The position numbers and the translations under genes were made by a program. Under the pieces are notes generated by a model, which was not told the origin of the DNA, did no database searches, and saw nothing but the letters and a program-made list of their open reading frames with translations. Below, piece by piece: positions 50,312-62,369 of a stretch of 64,000 bases of DNA. The DNA lies in NCBI RefSeq assembly GCF_007035645.1, contig NZ_AP019632.1, positions 4,216,001 through 4,280,000 of the forward strand. Direction: 5' to 3'. This stretch comes from Enterobacter asburiae. GTDB lineage: Bacteria; Pseudomonadota; Gammaproteobacteria; Enterobacterales; Enterobacteriaceae. The first letter of the stretch is position 1. The number at the start of each line of letters is the position of its first letter.

Positions 50312-52759
50312 TTACAACCTCACCGGATCAATATGCCAGATCGTCTCGGCATACTCCTTGATGGTCCTGTCAGACGAGAAATAGCCCATATTGGCGATGT
50401 TATACATCGCGGCGCTGGTCCACTTCTCCTGCTGACGGTACAGCTCGTCAACCTTATCCTGACAGTCCACGTAGCTGCGATAGTCCGCCAGCACCTGGTA
50501 GTGATCGCCAAAGTTAATCAGCGAATCCACCAGATCGCGATAGCGGCTCGGTTCATCCGGGCTAAACACGCCGGTCGCGATCTGCGTCAGCACCTGGCGT
50601 AACTCTTCATCCTCTTCGTAATATTGACGTGGCGAGTAGCCTTTCCTGCGCAGCGCCTCCACCTCTTCCGTCGTGTTACCGAAGATAAAGATATTTTCTT
50701 CGCCCACGTGCTCCAGCATCTCGACGTTCGCCCCGTCAAGCGTACCAATGGTCAGCGCGCCGTTAAGGGCAAACTTCATGTTACTGGTGCCGGATGCTTC
50801 CGTACCCGCCGTAGAAATCTGCTCAGAGAGATCCGCCGCCGGGATGATCATCTGCGCCAGGCTCACGCTGTAGTTCGGAATGAACACCACCTTCAGCTTG
50901 TCGCCAATGTCCGGATCCTGGTTAACCACCTTCGCCACATCGTTGATGAGATGAATAATGTGCTTCGCCATGTAGTAGGCGGAAGCCGCCTTACCGGCGA
51001 AGATCTTCACGCGCGGCACCCATTCGGCCGTTGGATCGGCCTTAATGCGGTTGTAATGGGTGATCACGTGCAGCACGTTCATCAGCTGACGCTTGTATTC
51101 GTGGATGCGTTTGATCTGAACGTCAAACAGCGCTTTCGGGTTTGCCACCACGTTGAGGTGCATCGCCAGCCAGACCGCCAGACGCTTTTTATTTAGCAGC
51201 TTGGCTTCGCGCACGGCTTTGTTCACCGTCGGGAAATCAATATGCTGTTCCAGCTCGCTCAGCTGGCTCAAATCGGTACGCCAGGTACGGCCGATATTCT
51301 CGTCCAGCACCTCAGAGAGCGGCTGGTTGGCCAGCGCCAGCCAGCGGCGCGGCGTGACGCCGTTGGTCACGTTGCAGAACCGCGTCGGGAAGATTTTCGC
51401 GAAGTCCGCAAAAAGCGACTGCACCATCAGGTTCGAGTGGAGCTCGGACACGCCGTTGACCTTGTGGCTGATGACGACCGCCAGCCAGGCCATGCGCACG
51501 CGGCGCCCGTTCGATTCATCAATGATGGAAGCGCGGCTCAGCAGCCCGGTATCGTTCGGGTATTGCTCCTGCAGGGTCTTGAGGAAGTAGTCGTTAATCT
51601 CAAAGATAATCTGCAGATGGCGCGGCAGGATTTTGCCGAGCATGTCTACCGGCCACGTTTCCAGCGCTTCGCTCATCAGCGTGTGGTTGGTGTAGGAGAA
51701 TACCTGACAGGTCACTTCAAACGCGTCATCCCAGCTGAACTTGTGTTCGTCGATCAGCAGGCGCATCAGCTCCGGAATGGAGAGCACCGGGTGGGTGTCG
51801 TTAAGGTGGATCGCGGTTTTCTCCGCCAGGTTGGCGTAGGTTTTGTGCAGCTGATGGTGGCGGCTGAGGATGTCCTGAATGGTCGCCGAAACGAGGAAAT
51901 ACTCCTGACGCAGGCGCAGCTCGCGGCCGGAGTAGGTCGAGTCATCCGGGTACAGCACGCGGGACACGTTCTCGGAGTGGTTTTTGTCTTCCACCGCCGC
52001 AAAGTAGTCCCCCTGGTTGAATTTACCGAGGTTAATTTCGCTACTGGCCTGGGCGCTCCACAGGCGCAGCGTGTTGGTGGCATCGGTGTCATAGCCGGGG
52101 ATAATCTGGTCGTAGGCCACGGCCAGGATCTCTTCCGTTTCTACCCAGCGGGATTTTTTGCCTTCCTGCTGGATACGTCCGCCAAAGCGCACCTTGTAGC
52201 GCGTATTGTGGCGCTTAAACTCCCACGGGTTGCCGTACTCCAGCCAGTAGTCCGGCGACTCTTTCTGGCGTCCGTCGACGATGTTCTGTTTGAACATACC
52301 GTAGTCGTAGCGAATACCGTAGCCGCGGCCCGGCAGCGCCAGCGTTGCCAGCGAGTCGAGGAAGCAGGCGGCGAGACGCCCCAGGCCGCCGTTGCCGAGG
52401 CCCGGGTCGTTCTCTTCGTCGATCAGCTCTTCTAAATCTAACCCCATCTCTTCCAGGGCGGTTTTGACGTCGTCATAAATACCGAGCGATAACAGCGCGT
52501 TGGACAGCGTGCGGCCAATCAAAAATTCCATCGACAGGTAGTAAACCTGACGCGTTTCCTGCGAGAGCTGGGCGCGGTTTGAGCGCAGCCAGCGTTCCAC
52601 TAAACGGTCACGCACCGCAAACAGGGTGGCGTTCAGCCACTCGTGCTTGTTGGCGATAACCGGATCTTTCCCGATGGTGAACATCAGCTTGTAGGCGATG
52701 GAGTGCTTTAACGCCTCAACGCTGAGCGTGGGTGAAGAGTAGCTAAATGGAGCGTTCAT
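50312..52759 (-). CDS. glgP: Glycogen phosphorylase
   Basis: Releases glucose-1-phosphate from glycogen ends. 815 residues, the same as E. coli. The pyridoxal-phosphate lysine is in [19 protein letters not shown] near 660, and [25 protein letters not shown] sequence marks the N-terminal domain. Last gene of glgBXCAP, 18 bases after glgA. Confidence 0.98.
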   Translation of the reverse strand: MNAPFSYSSPTLSVEALKHSIAYKLMFTIGKDPVIANKHEWLNATLFAVRDRLVERWLRSNRAQLSQETRQVYYLSMEFLIGRTLSNALLSLGIYDDVKTALEEMGLDLEELIDEENDPGLGNGGLGRLAACFLDSLATLALPGRGYGIRYDYGMFKQNIVDGRQKESPDYWLEYGNPWEFKRHNTRYKVRFGGRIQQEGKKSRWVETEEILAVAYDQIIPGYDTDATNTLRLWSAQASSEINLGKFNQGDYFAAVEDKNHSENVSRVLYPDDSTYSGRELRLRQEYFLVSATIQDILSRHHQLHKTYANLAEKTAIHLNDTHPVLSIPELMRLLIDEHKFSWDDAFEVTCQVFSYTNHTLMSEALETWPVDMLGKILPRHLQIIFEINDYFLKTLQEQYPNDTGLLSRASIIDESNGRRVRMAWLAVVISHKVNGVSELHSNLMVQSLFADFAKIFPTRFCNVTNGVTPRRWLALANQPLSEVLDENIGRTWRTDLSQLSELEQHIDFPTVNKAVREAKLLNKKRLAVWLAMHLNVVANPKALFDVQIKRIHEYKRQLMNVLHVITHYNRIKADPTAEWVPRVKIFAGKAASAYYMAKHIIHLINDVAKVVNQDPDIGDKLKVVFIPNYSVSLAQMIIPAADLSEQISTAGTEASGTSNMKFALNGALTIGTLDGANVEMLEHVGEENIFIFGNTTEEVEALRRKGYSPRQYYEEDEELRQVLTQIATGVFSPDEPSRYRDLVDSLINFGDHYQVLADYRSYVDCQDKVDELYRQQEKWTSAAMYNIANMGYFSSDRTIKEYAETIWHIDPVRL

Positions 52760-52777
52760 ATCAGTAACTTCGCCTCG

Positions 52778-54211
52778 TTACATCAAGCGTTGATAGAGAT
52801 CGCGGTATGACTGCGCCGCGACATGCCAGCTAAAGTCCATGGACATCGCCTGACGCTGAACGTAACGCCAGAGTGATGGACGGGACCACAAGACGAAAGC
52901 ACGCCGAATCGCCCGAAGCAGCGACCAGGCATTACTGTCCTCAAAGACAAACCCGCTGGCGATACCGTCCGCCAGGTTTTCCAGAGAGCTATCGGATACG
53001 GTATCCGCCAGTCCGCCCGTGCGGCGCACCAGCGGCAGCGTGCCGTATTTCAGGCCGTAAAGCTGCGTCAGGCCGCAGGGTTCGAAACGGCTCGGCACCA
53101 GGATGACGTCCGCGCCGCCCATGATGCGGTGCGAGAACGCTTCGTGGTAGCCAATCTGCACGCCCACCTGCCCCGGATGTTCCGCCGCGGCGGCAAGGAA
53201 ACCTTCCTGCAGCACCGGGTCGCCCGCGCCGAGCAGCGCCAGCTGTCCGCCCTGCTCCAGTAAACCGGGCAGCGCCTCCAGCACCAGATCCAGCCCTTTC
53301 TGGCTGGTCAGGCGGCTGACCACCGCGAACAGCGGCACTTTGTCGTTAACCTTCAGGCCCATCGCAATCTGCAGCTGGCGTTTGTTTTCCGCTTTGTCCT
53401 CCACGGAATCACGGCCATAGCGCGCCGCCAGCAGGAGATCGGTTTCCGGGCTCCAGATCTGTTCATCCACGCCGTTCAGAATGCCTGACAGGCGGCCTTC
53501 GCGGTGGCGCTGTTGCAGCAACCCTTCCATGCCGTAGCCAAACTCCGGCTGGGTGATCTCACGCGCGTAGGTTGGGCTCACGGCGGTAATATGATCGGCG
53601 TAATACAGCCCGGCTTTCAGGAACGAGATCTGCCCGTTAAATTCCAGCCCGTGCATGTTATAGAACGATAATGGCAGATCGATTTCACTCATGTGATGGG
53701 CATAGTACATCCCCTGATACGCCAGGTTATGCACGGTAAAGACCGATTTCGCCGGGTGGCCGCGCGCCGCGAGATACGCCGGGGCAAGCCCGGCGTGCCA
53801 GTCGTGCGCGTGCACCACATCCGGGCGCCAGAACGGATCCAGCCCCGTCGCCATTTCTGCCCCGACCCAGCCGAGCAGCGCAAAGCGCAGCACGTTATCG
53901 GTGTAGGCGAACAGGTTCGTATCGTGATACGGGCTGCCCGGTCGATCGTATAAGTGCGGCGCGTCGATCAGGTAAATCCCTACGCCATTGTAATGTCCAA
54001 ACAGCAGGGTGATGCGTCCGGCGAAGGTCTCACGGCGGGTCACCACTTTTGCATCGGGAATTCCACGCCGGATATCCGGAAAGGCGGGCAGCAGGACTCG
54101 GGTATCCACGCCTCCGGCGATTTGCGCTGCCGGTAATGCACCCAGAACATCTGCCAGACCGCCCGTTTTTAACAACGGGAACATCTCAGAACATACATGT
54201 AAAACCTGCAT
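52778..54211 (-). CDS. glgA: Glycogen synthase
   Basis: Extends alpha-1,4-glucan chains from ADP-glucose. 477 residues with the second of two adjacent ATGs; GGAG is better spaced for it and the length equals E. coli. ADP-glucose-binding KTGGLADV at 15-22, [12 protein letters not shown] near 160, and the GT5 C-terminal motif [18 protein letters not shown] with the catalytic Glu. The start overlaps the glgC stop (ATGATG), so the pair is coupled. Confidence 0.97.
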   Translation of the reverse strand: MQVLHVCSEMFPLLKTGGLADVLGALPAAQIAGGVDTRVLLPAFPDIRRGIPDAKVVTRRETFAGRITLLFGHYNGVGIYLIDAPHLYDRPGSPYHDTNLFAYTDNVLRFALLGWVGAEMATGLDPFWRPDVVHAHDWHAGLAPAYLAARGHPAKSVFTVHNLAYQGMYYAHHMSEIDLPLSFYNMHGLEFNGQISFLKAGLYYADHITAVSPTYAREITQPEFGYGMEGLLQQRHREGRLSGILNGVDEQIWSPETDLLLAARYGRDSVEDKAENKRQLQIAMGLKVNDKVPLFAVVSRLTSQKGLDLVLEALPGLLEQGGQLALLGAGDPVLQEGFLAAAAEHPGQVGVQIGYHEAFSHRIMGGADVILVPSRFEPCGLTQLYGLKYGTLPLVRRTGGLADTVSDSSLENLADGIASGFVFEDSNAWSLLRAIRRAFVLWSRPSLWRYVQRQAMSMDFSWHVAAQSYRDLYQRLM

Positions 54212-55506
54212 CATCGCTCCTGTTTGATCTGCAGCTTCCGCAACATTTCCCGTGTGACTAACACGATCCCCTCTTCCGAACGATAGAAACGACGCGCGTC
54301 TTCTTCCGCGTTCTCACCAATCACCATCCCTTCTGGAATGACGCAGGCACGATCGATAACGCAGCGACGCAGACGGCACGAGCGCCCTACCCAGACATCA
54401 GGCAGCAAGACTGCCGAATCGATATTACAGAATGAATTTATTCGCACGCGGGGGAACAGCACCGACTGCACCACCACCGAGCCTGAAATAATGCACCCGC
54501 CGGACACCAGCGAGTTCAGCGTCATACCGTGGCTGCCGGAGCGGTCCTGCACGAATTTGGCCGGCGGCAGCGATTCCATATGGGTACGAATCGGCCAGTT
54601 CTGGTCGTACATATCCAGCTCAGGCGTGACCGACGCCAGGTCGAGGTTCGCTTTCCAGTACGCTTCCAGAGTTCCCACATCGCGCCAGTAAGGTTCCGCA
54701 TTGGGGTCGGACTGCACGCAGGACAGCGGGAAAGGATGTGCATAGGCCATGCCAGCTTTAGTGATTTTCGGAATGATGTCTTTACCGAAGTCGTGGCTGG
54801 AGTTTTCGTCTTTGTCATCGTCTTCCAGCAGCTCATAAAGATAATCTGCATCAAAGACATAAATCCCCATGCTGGCGAGCGATTTGGTGTCATCGCCGGG
54901 CATGGTTGGCGGGTTCGCCGGCTTTTCAACAAAGTCGATAATTTTGTCGTCGGCATCCACGTGCATCACGCCAAACGCCGTCGCTTCAGCAACGGGCACA
55001 GGCAGACACGCTACGGTGCAGCGCGCCCCTTTTTCGACGTGGTCGATGAGCATGTGGGAGTAATCTTGCTTGTAGATATGGTCCCCGGCGAGGATCACGA
55101 TGTATTCCGCGTTATAGCGGCGAATGATGTCGAGGTTCTGCGTCACTGCATCCGCCGTTCCGCGGTACCAGTTCTCACCGTGGACGCGTTGCTGAGCGGG
55201 AAGGAGATCGACAAACTCGTTCATCTCTTCGCTGAAGAATGACCAGCCGCGCTGGATATGCTGAACCAGCGTGTGCGACTGATACTGCGTAATGACGCCA
55301 ATACGGCGAATGCCCGAGTTCAGGCAGTTGGAGAGCGCAAAGTCGATGATACGGAACTTACCACCAAAGTGAACGGCCGGTTTCGCGCGCTTGATGGTCA
55401 AATCTTTCAGACGGGTACCACGTCCACCCGCAAGTATCAGGGCAACCGTTTTTAATGGTAGCTGGCGTGCCAACATTAAGGGATCGTTCTTCTCTAATCT
55501 AACCAT
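54211..55506 (-). CDS. glgC: Glucose-1-phosphate adenylyltransferase
   Basis: Makes ADP-glucose, the committed and allosterically controlled step of glycogen synthesis. 431 residues from the ATG at 55506. Nucleotidyltransferase motif [15 protein letters not shown] near 23-38, activator region [12 protein letters not shown] (Lys39-type), substrate site FVEKPANPP, and the left-handed beta-helix C-terminus. AAAAAAGGAGTTAGTC ahead of the ATG matches the E. coli leader where CsrA binds over the ribosome site. CsrA control is inferred from that match. Confidence 0.97.
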   Translation of the reverse strand: MVRLEKNDPLMLARQLPLKTVALILAGGRGTRLKDLTIKRAKPAVHFGGKFRIIDFALSNCLNSGIRRIGVITQYQSHTLVQHIQRGWSFFSEEMNEFVDLLPAQQRVHGENWYRGTADAVTQNLDIIRRYNAEYIVILAGDHIYKQDYSHMLIDHVEKGARCTVACLPVPVAEATAFGVMHVDADDKIIDFVEKPANPPTMPGDDTKSLASMGIYVFDADYLYELLEDDDKDENSSHDFGKDIIPKITKAGMAYAHPFPLSCVQSDPNAEPYWRDVGTLEAYWKANLDLASVTPELDMYDQNWPIRTHMESLPPAKFVQDRSGSHGMTLNSLVSGGCIISGSVVVQSVLFPRVRINSFCNIDSAVLLPDVWVGRSCRLRRCVIDRACVIPEGMVIGENAEEDARRFYRSEEGIVLVTREMLRKLQIKQER

Positions 55507-55523
55507 GACTAACTCCTTTTTTA

Positions 55524-57497
55524 TCATCTTTGGAATACGCACACTCCGTGCGCAGGCCCGTGCCAGACAGCCATTACTACCGGATTATCCGCTCCGGCAA
55601 AGGGGGGAACAGCTCGCCATTCCCCTTCAGGTAAAACAATCTCTGCGACGTCATCCGTCGCGTTCAGCGTGACCAGCCATTTATCCGACAGCAGGATTTG
55701 CAGGCGTGGTACGCCGTGTTGCCACTCTTGCGCGCTTAACGGTTGCGCGTCTTGATTCAACCAGCGAACGTTGCCGTCACCCTCTTCCCACCAGCGGTCG
55801 GCGGTCAGCGCGGGGATCTGCTGGCGAAGATGGATCAGCGCAGCGGTAAAATGAATCAGCCCGCTGTTGGCTTCACCCCAGTCGAGCCAGGTTAACGTGT
55901 TGTCCTGGCAATACGCATTGTTGTTACCGTGCTGGCTGTGGCCGTGTTCATCGCCTGCCAGCAGCATCGGCGTGCCCTGCGACAATAAAAGCGTTGTCAG
56001 CAAAGCGTGAACGCTGGCGCGTCGCCGCTCGATGACGTCCAGGCTACCGCCTAACCCTTCTATACCATGATTAAAGCTATGGTTATTGTTAGTGCCATCG
56101 CGATTCTCTTCGCCGTTTGCCTCATTGTGTTTCTGATTGAAACAAACGCAGTCCCTGAGCGTAAAACCGTCGTGTGCCGTCAACAGATTGACGGTGGCCG
56201 ACGGGCGTTTGCCGTCGCGCTTAAAGAGATCGCTTGAAGCGGAAAAGCGTCCGGCGAACTCCCCCAGCGACAGATTCCGTTCCAGCCAGAAGCGGCGCGC
56301 GGCATCGCGGTAGTGATCGTTCCACTCGGCAAACAGCGGCGGGAAATTCCCGACCTGATAACCGCCTTCCCCGATGTCCCACGGCTCGGCAATGAGCTTC
56401 ACCTGCGAGAGCACCGGACAGTTTTTTATCGCCTCAAACAGCGGAGCCTGCTGGCTGAACGCTGGCGTGCGCCCCATCACGGGCGCCAGATCGAAACGAA
56501 AACCGTCGACGTGGAACGTCTCCACCCAGTATTTCAGGCATTCATAAGCAAAATGCGTGACCGCCGGATGGCTGAGGTTGAGCGTGTTACCGCAGCCGGT
56601 CCAGTTCTCATAATCGCCATCCTGCCTGATCCAATAATAGCTACGGTTATCAATTCCGCGCATGGAGAGCGTCGGACCGTCGAGATCGCTTTCGGCACTG
56701 TGGTTCAGCACGACGTCCAGAATGACCTCAATGCCCGCCGTATGAAGCGCCCTCACCGCATCGCGAAACTCGTCACGCGCCTTTTCCGGATGGGCGGCAT
56801 AGCGTGGCTCAAGCGCGAACATCGCCAGCGGGTTATAGCCCCAGTAGTTGCTTAGCCCCAGCCGCTGCAGGCGCGGCTCGCTGGCAAAGTGGGCGACGGG
56901 CAACAGTTCCAGCGCGGTGATGCCGAGGTGTTTCAGGTAGGCGATCATGGTTGGATGCCCGAGCGCCTTATAGGTGCCGCGCATCTCTTTGGGGATCGAC
57001 GGGTGCAGGTACGTCAGCCCTTTGACGTGGGCTTCATAAATGACGGTATTGCCCCACGGCGTCTGCGGCGGGGCATCGTCTTCCCAGTCATAAAGATCGT
57101 TCACCACCACGCTTTTTGGCGCGACGGGCGCGCTGTCGCGGTGGTCGGGCTCGCCGTAGCCCACGTGGAAGAGCGGGTCGTCTTTAAACTCGCCGTCCAC
57201 GCGGTGCGCGCACGGGTCGATCAGCAGCTTCGCCGGGTTAAACCAGTGCCCCTGCGCCGGAACCCACGGACCGTGTACGCGAAAGCCATAGTGCATGCCT
57301 GGCCGTCCTCCGGCCAGGTAGCCGTGCCAGGTATCCCCCGTGCGCGCGGGTAAATCGTAACGGTGCTCGTTACCTTCCCCATCAAACACGCACAGTTCTA
57401 CCCGCTCAGCGTGAGCGGAAAAGAGGGTGAAATTGACACCCTTTCCGTCAAAACGCGCGCCGAGCGGTTCGGGTTTACCTGCCGTAAGCTGCGTCAT
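55524..57497 (-). CDS. glgX: Glycogen debranching enzyme
   Basis: Hydrolyses alpha-1,6 branches left after phosphorylase action. 657 residues, E. coli length; N-terminal CBM48 domain ([19 protein letters not shown]) and GH13 barrel with [12 protein letters not shown], the nucleophile region [27 protein letters not shown] (Glu) and [10 protein letters not shown]. Overlaps glgB by four bases at its start; 17 bases before glgC. Confidence 0.97.
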   Translation of the reverse strand: MTQLTAGKPEPLGARFDGKGVNFTLFSAHAERVELCVFDGEGNEHRYDLPARTGDTWHGYLAGGRPGMHYGFRVHGPWVPAQGHWFNPAKLLIDPCAHRVDGEFKDDPLFHVGYGEPDHRDSAPVAPKSVVVNDLYDWEDDAPPQTPWGNTVIYEAHVKGLTYLHPSIPKEMRGTYKALGHPTMIAYLKHLGITALELLPVAHFASEPRLQRLGLSNYWGYNPLAMFALEPRYAAHPEKARDEFRDAVRALHTAGIEVILDVVLNHSAESDLDGPTLSMRGIDNRSYYWIRQDGDYENWTGCGNTLNLSHPAVTHFAYECLKYWVETFHVDGFRFDLAPVMGRTPAFSQQAPLFEAIKNCPVLSQVKLIAEPWDIGEGGYQVGNFPPLFAEWNDHYRDAARRFWLERNLSLGEFAGRFSASSDLFKRDGKRPSATVNLLTAHDGFTLRDCVCFNQKHNEANGEENRDGTNNNHSFNHGIEGLGGSLDVIERRRASVHALLTTLLLSQGTPMLLAGDEHGHSQHGNNNAYCQDNTLTWLDWGEANSGLIHFTAALIHLRQQIPALTADRWWEEGDGNVRWLNQDAQPLSAQEWQHGVPRLQILLSDKWLVTLNATDDVAEIVLPEGEWRAVPPFAGADNPVVMAVWHGPAHGVCVFQR

Positions 57498-59680
57498 TCG
57501 CCCTCCCGCATCAGCCAGATGGTGCCAAGCGGCGGCAGCGTCAGGCTCAGGGAGTTGGGTCGCCCGTGGCTTTCGATGGCATCGCTCTGGACCAGCCCGC
57601 CGTTACCGGCGTTGCTGCCGTGATAGTGCATGGAGTCGGTATTCAGGATCTCGCGCCATTTGCCCGGCTGGTTAATGCCGAAGCGGTAGTGTTCGCGCGG
57701 CACCGGCGTGAAGTTGCTGGCGACGATGATTTCGTTACCCGCTTTGTCACGACGCACAAAGACAAACACCGAGCGCTCGTGGTCGTCCACCACCAGCCAC
57801 TCAAAGCCGTACGGATCGAAGTCGAGCTCGTGCAGCGCTTTGTGGTGGCGATAGGTCAGGTTCAGGTCGCGCACCAGACGCTGCACCCCGTGGTGCCAGT
57901 TGTCGCCGCCTTCAAGCAGGTGCCAGTCGAGGCTGGCGTCGTGGTTCCACTCGCGTCCCTGGGCGAACTCATTGCCCATAAACAGCAGTTTCTTGCCCGG
58001 GAAGGCAAACATCCAGCCGTAGTAGGCGCGCAGGTTGGCAAACTTCTGCCACGCGTCGCCCGGCATGCGGTCGAGAATGGATTTTTTGCCGTGCACCACT
58101 TCATCGTGCGACAGCGGCAGCATGAAGTTTTCGGTGTAGTTGTAGAGCATCCCGAACGTCAGCTTATCGTGATGATACTTACGGTGAACCGGATCCAGCT
58201 TCATGTAGTCGAGCGTGTCGTGCATCCAGCCCAGGTTCCACTTATACCAGAACCCCAGGCCGCCTGATGACGGCGGACGGGAGACGCCCGCAAAGTCGGT
58301 CGACTCTTCCGCCATAGTCACGGCACCGTCCACCTGTTCGCCGATAATGCGGTTGGTATTGCGCAGGAATTCAATCGCTTCCAGATTTTCACGGCCGCCA
58401 AACTCGTTCGGGATCCACTCGCCCTCTTTGCGGCTGTAGTCGCGGTAGATCATCGACGCCACCGCATCGACGCGCAGGGCATCAATGCCAAACCGCTCGA
58501 TCCAGTACAGGGCATTCCCGACCAGGTAGTTTGCGACCTCACGGCGACCGTAGTTGTAGATCAGCGTGTTCCAGTCCTGGTGATAGCCTTCGCGCGGGTC
58601 GCTGTGCTCGTACAGCTTCGTGCCGTCAAACTCTGCCAGCGCAAAGTCATCAGACGGGAAATGGCCCGGCACCCAGTCGAGAATGACGTTCAGCCCGGCG
58701 GCGTGCGCGGCATCAATGAAATAGCGGAAGTCATCGCGGGTGCCAAAGCGGCGCGTTGGCGCATACAGCCCGGTAGGCTGATAGCCCCAGCTGCCGTCGA
58801 ACGGGTGCTCGTTGACCGGCAGCAGCTCAAGGTGGGTAAAGCCCATCCATTTGGCATAGGGCACCAGCTGGTCGGCAAGCTCACGATAGCTGAGCCAGAA
58901 GTTGTTATCGGTGTGGCGACGCCAGGAGCCAAGGTGTACCTCATAGACGGAGATGGGCGCGTCAAAACGGTTGGCCTGTTTACGCTCCTCCGTCTGGACG
59001 ACCTTCTCCGGCAGGCCACAAATCAGCGACGCGGTATCCGGGCGCATCTGCGCTTCGAAGGCATACGGGTCGGCTTTAATGCGCAGCTTGCCGTTGGCGT
59101 CGATCATCTCGAATTTATAAAGCTGCCCGGGGTGCGCCCCCGGGATAAACAGCTCCCAGATGCCGCTTTCCCGGCGCAGGCGCATCGGGTGGCGGCGACC
59201 GTCCCAATAGTTGAACTGGCCGACAACGGAGACGCGCTGGGCGTTAGGTGCCCACACGGAGAACCGCGTGCCGGTAATGCCGTCCATGGTATCGGCATGG
59301 GCACCCAGCGTTTCATAAGGGCGAAGATGCGTTCCTTCGGAGAGCAGCCAGGCGTCCATCTCTTTAAGCAGAGGGCCAAAGCTGTAAGGATCGTCAATCA
59401 GGTTTTGCTGACCGTGCCAGAGAACGGCGAGCTGATAGCGAAAAGGGTTTTTACGGCGGGGCATCACGCCCGAGAAAAAGCCACGGGAATCGAGGCATTC
59501 AAGATTACCGACCTTGCGGCCGGTTTTGGGTTCAATCACCCAGACTTCTGTGGCATCCGGTAACAATGCCCGAACTTCAAGGCCATCCTCAGTTTGATGC
59601 ATCCCAAGCACAGAAAAGGGGTCAGCAAAATGACCCGCAATAAGCGCATTAATCACGTCTCTATCCACACGATCGGACAT
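57494..59680 (-). CDS. glgB: 1,4-alpha-glucan branching enzyme
   Basis: Forms alpha-1,6 branches in glycogen. 728 residues from the ATG at 59680 ([16 protein letters not shown]), identical to the E. coli length, so the catalytic residues fall at Asp405 ([16 protein letters not shown]), Glu458 ([10 protein letters not shown]) and Asp526 ([11 protein letters not shown]). Two N-terminal beta-sandwich modules precede the GH13 barrel. An in-frame ATG three codons upstream is too close to AGGA. First gene of glgBXCAP. Confidence 0.97.
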   Translation of the reverse strand: MSDRVDRDVINALIAGHFADPFSVLGMHQTEDGLEVRALLPDATEVWVIEPKTGRKVGNLECLDSRGFFSGVMPRRKNPFRYQLAVLWHGQQNLIDDPYSFGPLLKEMDAWLLSEGTHLRPYETLGAHADTMDGITGTRFSVWAPNAQRVSVVGQFNYWDGRRHPMRLRRESGIWELFIPGAHPGQLYKFEMIDANGKLRIKADPYAFEAQMRPDTASLICGLPEKVVQTEERKQANRFDAPISVYEVHLGSWRRHTDNNFWLSYRELADQLVPYAKWMGFTHLELLPVNEHPFDGSWGYQPTGLYAPTRRFGTRDDFRYFIDAAHAAGLNVILDWVPGHFPSDDFALAEFDGTKLYEHSDPREGYHQDWNTLIYNYGRREVANYLVGNALYWIERFGIDALRVDAVASMIYRDYSRKEGEWIPNEFGGRENLEAIEFLRNTNRIIGEQVDGAVTMAEESTDFAGVSRPPSSGGLGFWYKWNLGWMHDTLDYMKLDPVHRKYHHDKLTFGMLYNYTENFMLPLSHDEVVHGKKSILDRMPGDAWQKFANLRAYYGWMFAFPGKKLLFMGNEFAQGREWNHDASLDWHLLEGGDNWHHGVQRLVRDLNLTYRHHKALHELDFDPYGFEWLVVDDHERSVFVFVRRDKAGNEIIVASNFTPVPREHYRFGINQPGKWREILNTDSMHYHGSNAGNGGLVQSDAIESHGRPNSLSLTLPPLGTIWLMREGE

Positions 59681-59701
59681 GGTATTCATCCTGTTTTTTA
59701 T

Positions 59702-59730
59702 GTCGTCCTTTTTAAGCGCTCCGGGACGAC
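59702..59730 (-). other. Hairpin in glgB leader
   Basis: GTCGTCC (59702-59708) pairs with GGACGAC (59724-59730), a 7-bp stem about 21 bases ahead of the glgB start. It could affect translation or be bound by an RNA regulator, but no function is known to me. Confidence 0.3.
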
Positions 59731-59886
59731 TTTTAATGTGACCTGAACGGGACAGCACAAAAATGTGCATCCATTCTGCTCCGTTCGAACCTCAGGTAAG
59801 AAATGACTCTTCCTTAAAGCATAGCCAACGCTCTAGATGACTCCTGATAAAAAATAAGACATACGCGTGTTACTCCATGTAGTACG

Positions 59887-59914
59887 CAAAAAAAAGGGGT
59901 GAAAATCACCCCCG
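59887..59914 (-). terminator. asd terminator
   Basis: On the minus strand, GGGGGTGA-TTTTC-ACCCC-type stem (GGGGGTGATTTTCACCCC) followed by eight T, 16 bases after the asd stop. Strong and typical. Confidence 0.9.
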
Positions 59915-59929
59915 GTAGTTAACAAATTA

Positions 59930-61033
59930 TTACGCCAGCTGGCGCAGCATGCGGCGCAGCGGCTCGGCGGCGCCCCACAGGAGCTGGTCGCCGACGGTGA
60001 ACGCGGAGAGGTACTCCGGCCCCATGTTCAGCTTGCGCAGACGGCCAACCGGCGTGGTCAGCGTGCCGGTAACGGCAGCCGGGGTCAGCTCGCGCATGGT
60101 GATATCGCGATCGTTTGGCACCACTTTCGCCCACGGGTTGTGCGCGGCCAGCAGCTCTTCCACGGTCGGAATAGACACATCTTTTTTCAGTTTAATGGTG
60201 AAGGCCTGGCTGTGGCAGCGCAGCGCGCCGATACGCACGCACAGACCGTCAACCGGAATGGTGTTCGCGGTCGCGAGGATTTTATTGGTCTCAGCCTGGC
60301 CCTTCCACTCTTCGCGGGTCTGGCCGTTATCCAGCTGTTTGTCGATCCATGGGATCAGACCACCGGCCAGCGGTACGCCGAAGTTGTCCACCGGCAGCTC
60401 GCCGCTGCGGGTCAGCTGAGTGACCTTACGTTCGATATCAAGGATCGCGGACGCCGGGTTTGCCAGCTCGGTTGCGACACTGTGGTGCAGCTGGCCCATC
60501 TGGGTCAGCAGCTCGCGCATATGACGCGCGCCGCCGCCGGACGCCGCCTGGTAGGTCGCCACGGAGACCCACTCCACCAGATCCTGCGCGAACAGGCCGC
60601 CGAGGGACATCAGCATCAGGCTGACGGTGCAGTTACCGCCGACAAAGGTTTTCACGCCGTTGTTCAGGCCGTCGGTGATGACGCCCTGGTTCACCGGGTC
60701 GAGAATGATGATGGCATCGTCTTTCATGCGCAGCGAAGAGGCCGCGTCAATCCAGTAGCCCTGCCAGCCGCTTTCACGCAGCTTTGGATAGATTTCGTTG
60801 GTATAATCGCCGCCCTGGCACGTCACAATAATGTCGAGTGCCTTCAGCGCTTCCAGATCGTAAGCATCCTGCAACGTGCCTGTGGTACCACCAAAGGACG
60901 GAGCAGCCTGGCCGAGCTGGGAAGTGGAGAAGAAGACCGGGCGGATAGCGTCGAAATCGCGCTCTTCAACCATGCGTTGCATGAGTACAGAGCCGACCAT
61001 ACCGCGCCAGCCGATAAAACCAACGTTTTTCAT
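59930..61033 (-). CDS. asd: Aspartate-semialdehyde dehydrogenase
   Basis: NADPH-dependent step to aspartate semialdehyde, the branch point to diaminopimelate, lysine, threonine and methionine. 367 residues, E. coli length. NADP motif [14 protein letters not shown] at 8-21, catalytic Cys135 in GGNCTVSLM, and the His/Arg-containing C-terminal sites ([17 protein letters not shown]). Follows no operon partner; a separate promoter lies upstream. Confidence 0.98.
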   Translation of the reverse strand: MKNVGFIGWRGMVGSVLMQRMVEERDFDAIRPVFFSTSQLGQAAPSFGGTTGTLQDAYDLEALKALDIIVTCQGGDYTNEIYPKLRESGWQGYWIDAASSLRMKDDAIIILDPVNQGVITDGLNNGVKTFVGGNCTVSLMLMSLGGLFAQDLVEWVSVATYQAASGGGARHMRELLTQMGQLHHSVATELANPASAILDIERKVTQLTRSGELPVDNFGVPLAGGLIPWIDKQLDNGQTREEWKGQAETNKILATANTIPVDGLCVRIGALRCHSQAFTIKLKKDVSIPTVEELLAAHNPWAKVVPNDRDITMRELTPAAVTGTLTTPVGRLRKLNMGPEYLSAFTVGDQLLWGAAEPLRRMLRQLA

Positions 61034-61099
61034 AGCATTTTTTTCCTGCTGAGGGTGTGTGCTGATTGTGCAAGCCAGTATTGAACTGGGATATGCTTC

Positions 61100-61127
61100 A
61101 CATTACAAAATGCTGCCAAAGTCGCAA
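61100..61127 (-). promoter_or_regulatory. Putative asd promoter
   Basis: Read on the minus strand, TTGCGA (61122-61127) and TAATGT (61100-61105) with a 16 bp spacer. Transcription would start at about 61093, 60 bases ahead of asd. No riboswitch-like structure is visible in the short leader. Confidence 0.5.
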
Positions 61128-61212
61128 GCGAAATTAATCGATGATTGCCCGGCAATCAGAAAAAGCGCTAATCATCGGAATAACACTACTAAGTATCAGG
61201 GATAATTTAAAG

Positions 61213-61806
61213 ATGAGTGAAATCATTTCCGCGGCGGTTTTATTGATCCTGATTATGGATCCACTGGGAAACCTGCCTATCTTCATGTCGGTGCTGAAGC
61301 ACACCGAGCCGAAGCGCCGCCGGGCGATCATGATCCGCGAGCTGCTCATCGCCCTGCTGGTGATGTTTATCTTCCTGTTTGCCGGTGAAAAAATTCTCGC
61401 GTTCCTGAACCTGCGCGCCGAAACCGTTTCGATTTCCGGCGGGATTATTCTGTTCCTGATTGCCATTAAGATGATTTTCCCGAGCGCGGAAGGCAGCAGC
61501 AGCGGCCTGCCCGCGGGTGAAGAGCCGTTTATCGTGCCGCTGGCGATTCCACTCGTCGCCGGGCCGACCATTCTGGCCACGCTGATGCTGCTGTCGCATC
61601 AGTATCCGAACCAGATGAGCCATCTGGTGATTGCCCTGCTGATCGCCTGGGGCGGGACGTTTATTATCCTGCTGCAGTCGTCGCTGTTCCTGCGCCTGCT
61701 GGGTGAGAAAGGGGTGAACGCGCTGGAACGCCTGATGGGGCTGATTCTGGTGATGATGGCAACGCAGATGTTCCTGGACGGGATCCGCGCGTGGATGAAA
61801 GGCTAG
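61213..61806 (+). CDS. yhgN: MarC-family inner membrane protein YhgN
   Basis: 197 residues from the ATG at 61213 (MSEIISAAVLL), nearly identical to E. coli YhgN; an in-frame ATG 24 codons upstream is not supported. Six hydrophobic segments, with the MarC/UPF0056 signatures LIMDPLGNLPIFM and VPLAIPLVAGPTILATLML. Transported substrate unknown. In K-12 gntU follows; here tusA does. Confidence 0.94.
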   Translation: MSEIISAAVLLILIMDPLGNLPIFMSVLKHTEPKRRRAIMIRELLIALLVMFIFLFAGEKILAFLNLRAETVSISGGIILFLIAIKMIFPSAEGSSSGLPAGEEPFIVPLAIPLVAGPTILATLMLLSHQYPNQMSHLVIALLIAWGGTFIILLQSSLFLRLLGEKGVNALERLMGLILVMMATQMFLDGIRAWMKG

Positions 61807-61812
61807 GTAAAT

Positions 61813-61894
61813 GCAAAACGGCAATCAAAGATTGCCGTTTTTAGTGTTTGCACCCTCTCCCCGTGGGAGAGGGGCGGGGTGAGGGCATCAGGCC
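61813..61894 (+). repeat. Composite repeat 5 with yhgN terminator
   Basis: Same inverse orientation as copy 2: AAAACGGCAATC/GATTGCCGTTTTT (61815-61842) seven bases after the yhgN stop, then CCCTCTCCCC/GGGAGAGGGG and GGGTGAGGGCATCAGGCC. It sits at the synteny jump from yhgN to tusA. Confidence 0.85.
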
Positions 61895-61911
61895 GCAGAG
61901 GACACATATTC

Positions 61912-61943
61912 GTCGGGTAGCGGCTTCGCCTTACCCGACCTAC
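61912..61943 (+). repeat. REP-like palindrome before tusA end
   Basis: GTCGGGTAGCGGCTTCGCC then TTACCCGACCTAC, almost the same as the element at 25894. Follows composite repeat 5 and precedes the tusA stop by 16 bases. Confidence 0.75.
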
Positions 61944-61959
61944 AGCAACGCCAGCCCAT

Positions 61960-62202
61960 CTAACCCTTACGAATCAAATACCGGTACGGCAGCGCCTCGG
62001 TCTGCTGTGCCACCAGCTCATGCTCCATAAAGGTACAAAAGCCGGGAATATCGCGGGTCGTGGCCGGGTCGTCGGCAATAATCAGCAGCGTTTCACCGGT
62101 CTGCATGTTGCGCACGGTCTTACGTACCATCATTACCGGTTCCGGGCAGCGAAGGCCCTGGGCATCAAGAGTGTGGTCTGGGCTGGAAAACAGGTCGGTC
62201 AT
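61960..62202 (-). CDS. tusA: Sulfur carrier protein TusA
   Basis: Accepts persulfide sulfur from IscS and passes it to TusBCD for 2-thiouridine in tRNA. 80 residues (E. coli 81). Cys19 in [14 protein letters not shown] is the sulfur carrier; [13 protein letters not shown] is the second conserved block. Divergent from yhhQ. Confidence 0.97.
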   Translation of the reverse strand: MTDLFSSPDHTLDAQGLRCPEPVMMVRKTVRNMQTGETLLIIADDPATTRDIPGFCTFMEHELVAQQTEALPYRYLIRKG

Positions 62203-62369
62203 GGTCTTCTCGGTCTGGTAAAAACGGCTGTAGTTTACGCCCGGTTGCGATCAATGCAAACCAGGTTAACGATTGCGTAAAAACTAACCATTGCAATGTC
62301 CTGCCAAAGCAGTATCATGCTGCGGTTTTTATTGGGTTCCCTCACCCCAACGTATAAAAAGGTCACAAT

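Noticed and set aside
61034..61212. Lysine riboswitch ahead of asd
   Set aside because: The leader from the probable promoter is only about 60 bases, too short for a lysine aptamer; only a small CCAGT/ACTGG stem is present.
62203..62369. preQ1 riboswitch ahead of yhhQ
   Set aside because: No aptamer-like hairpin with an A-rich tail overlapping the ribosome-binding site was seen.
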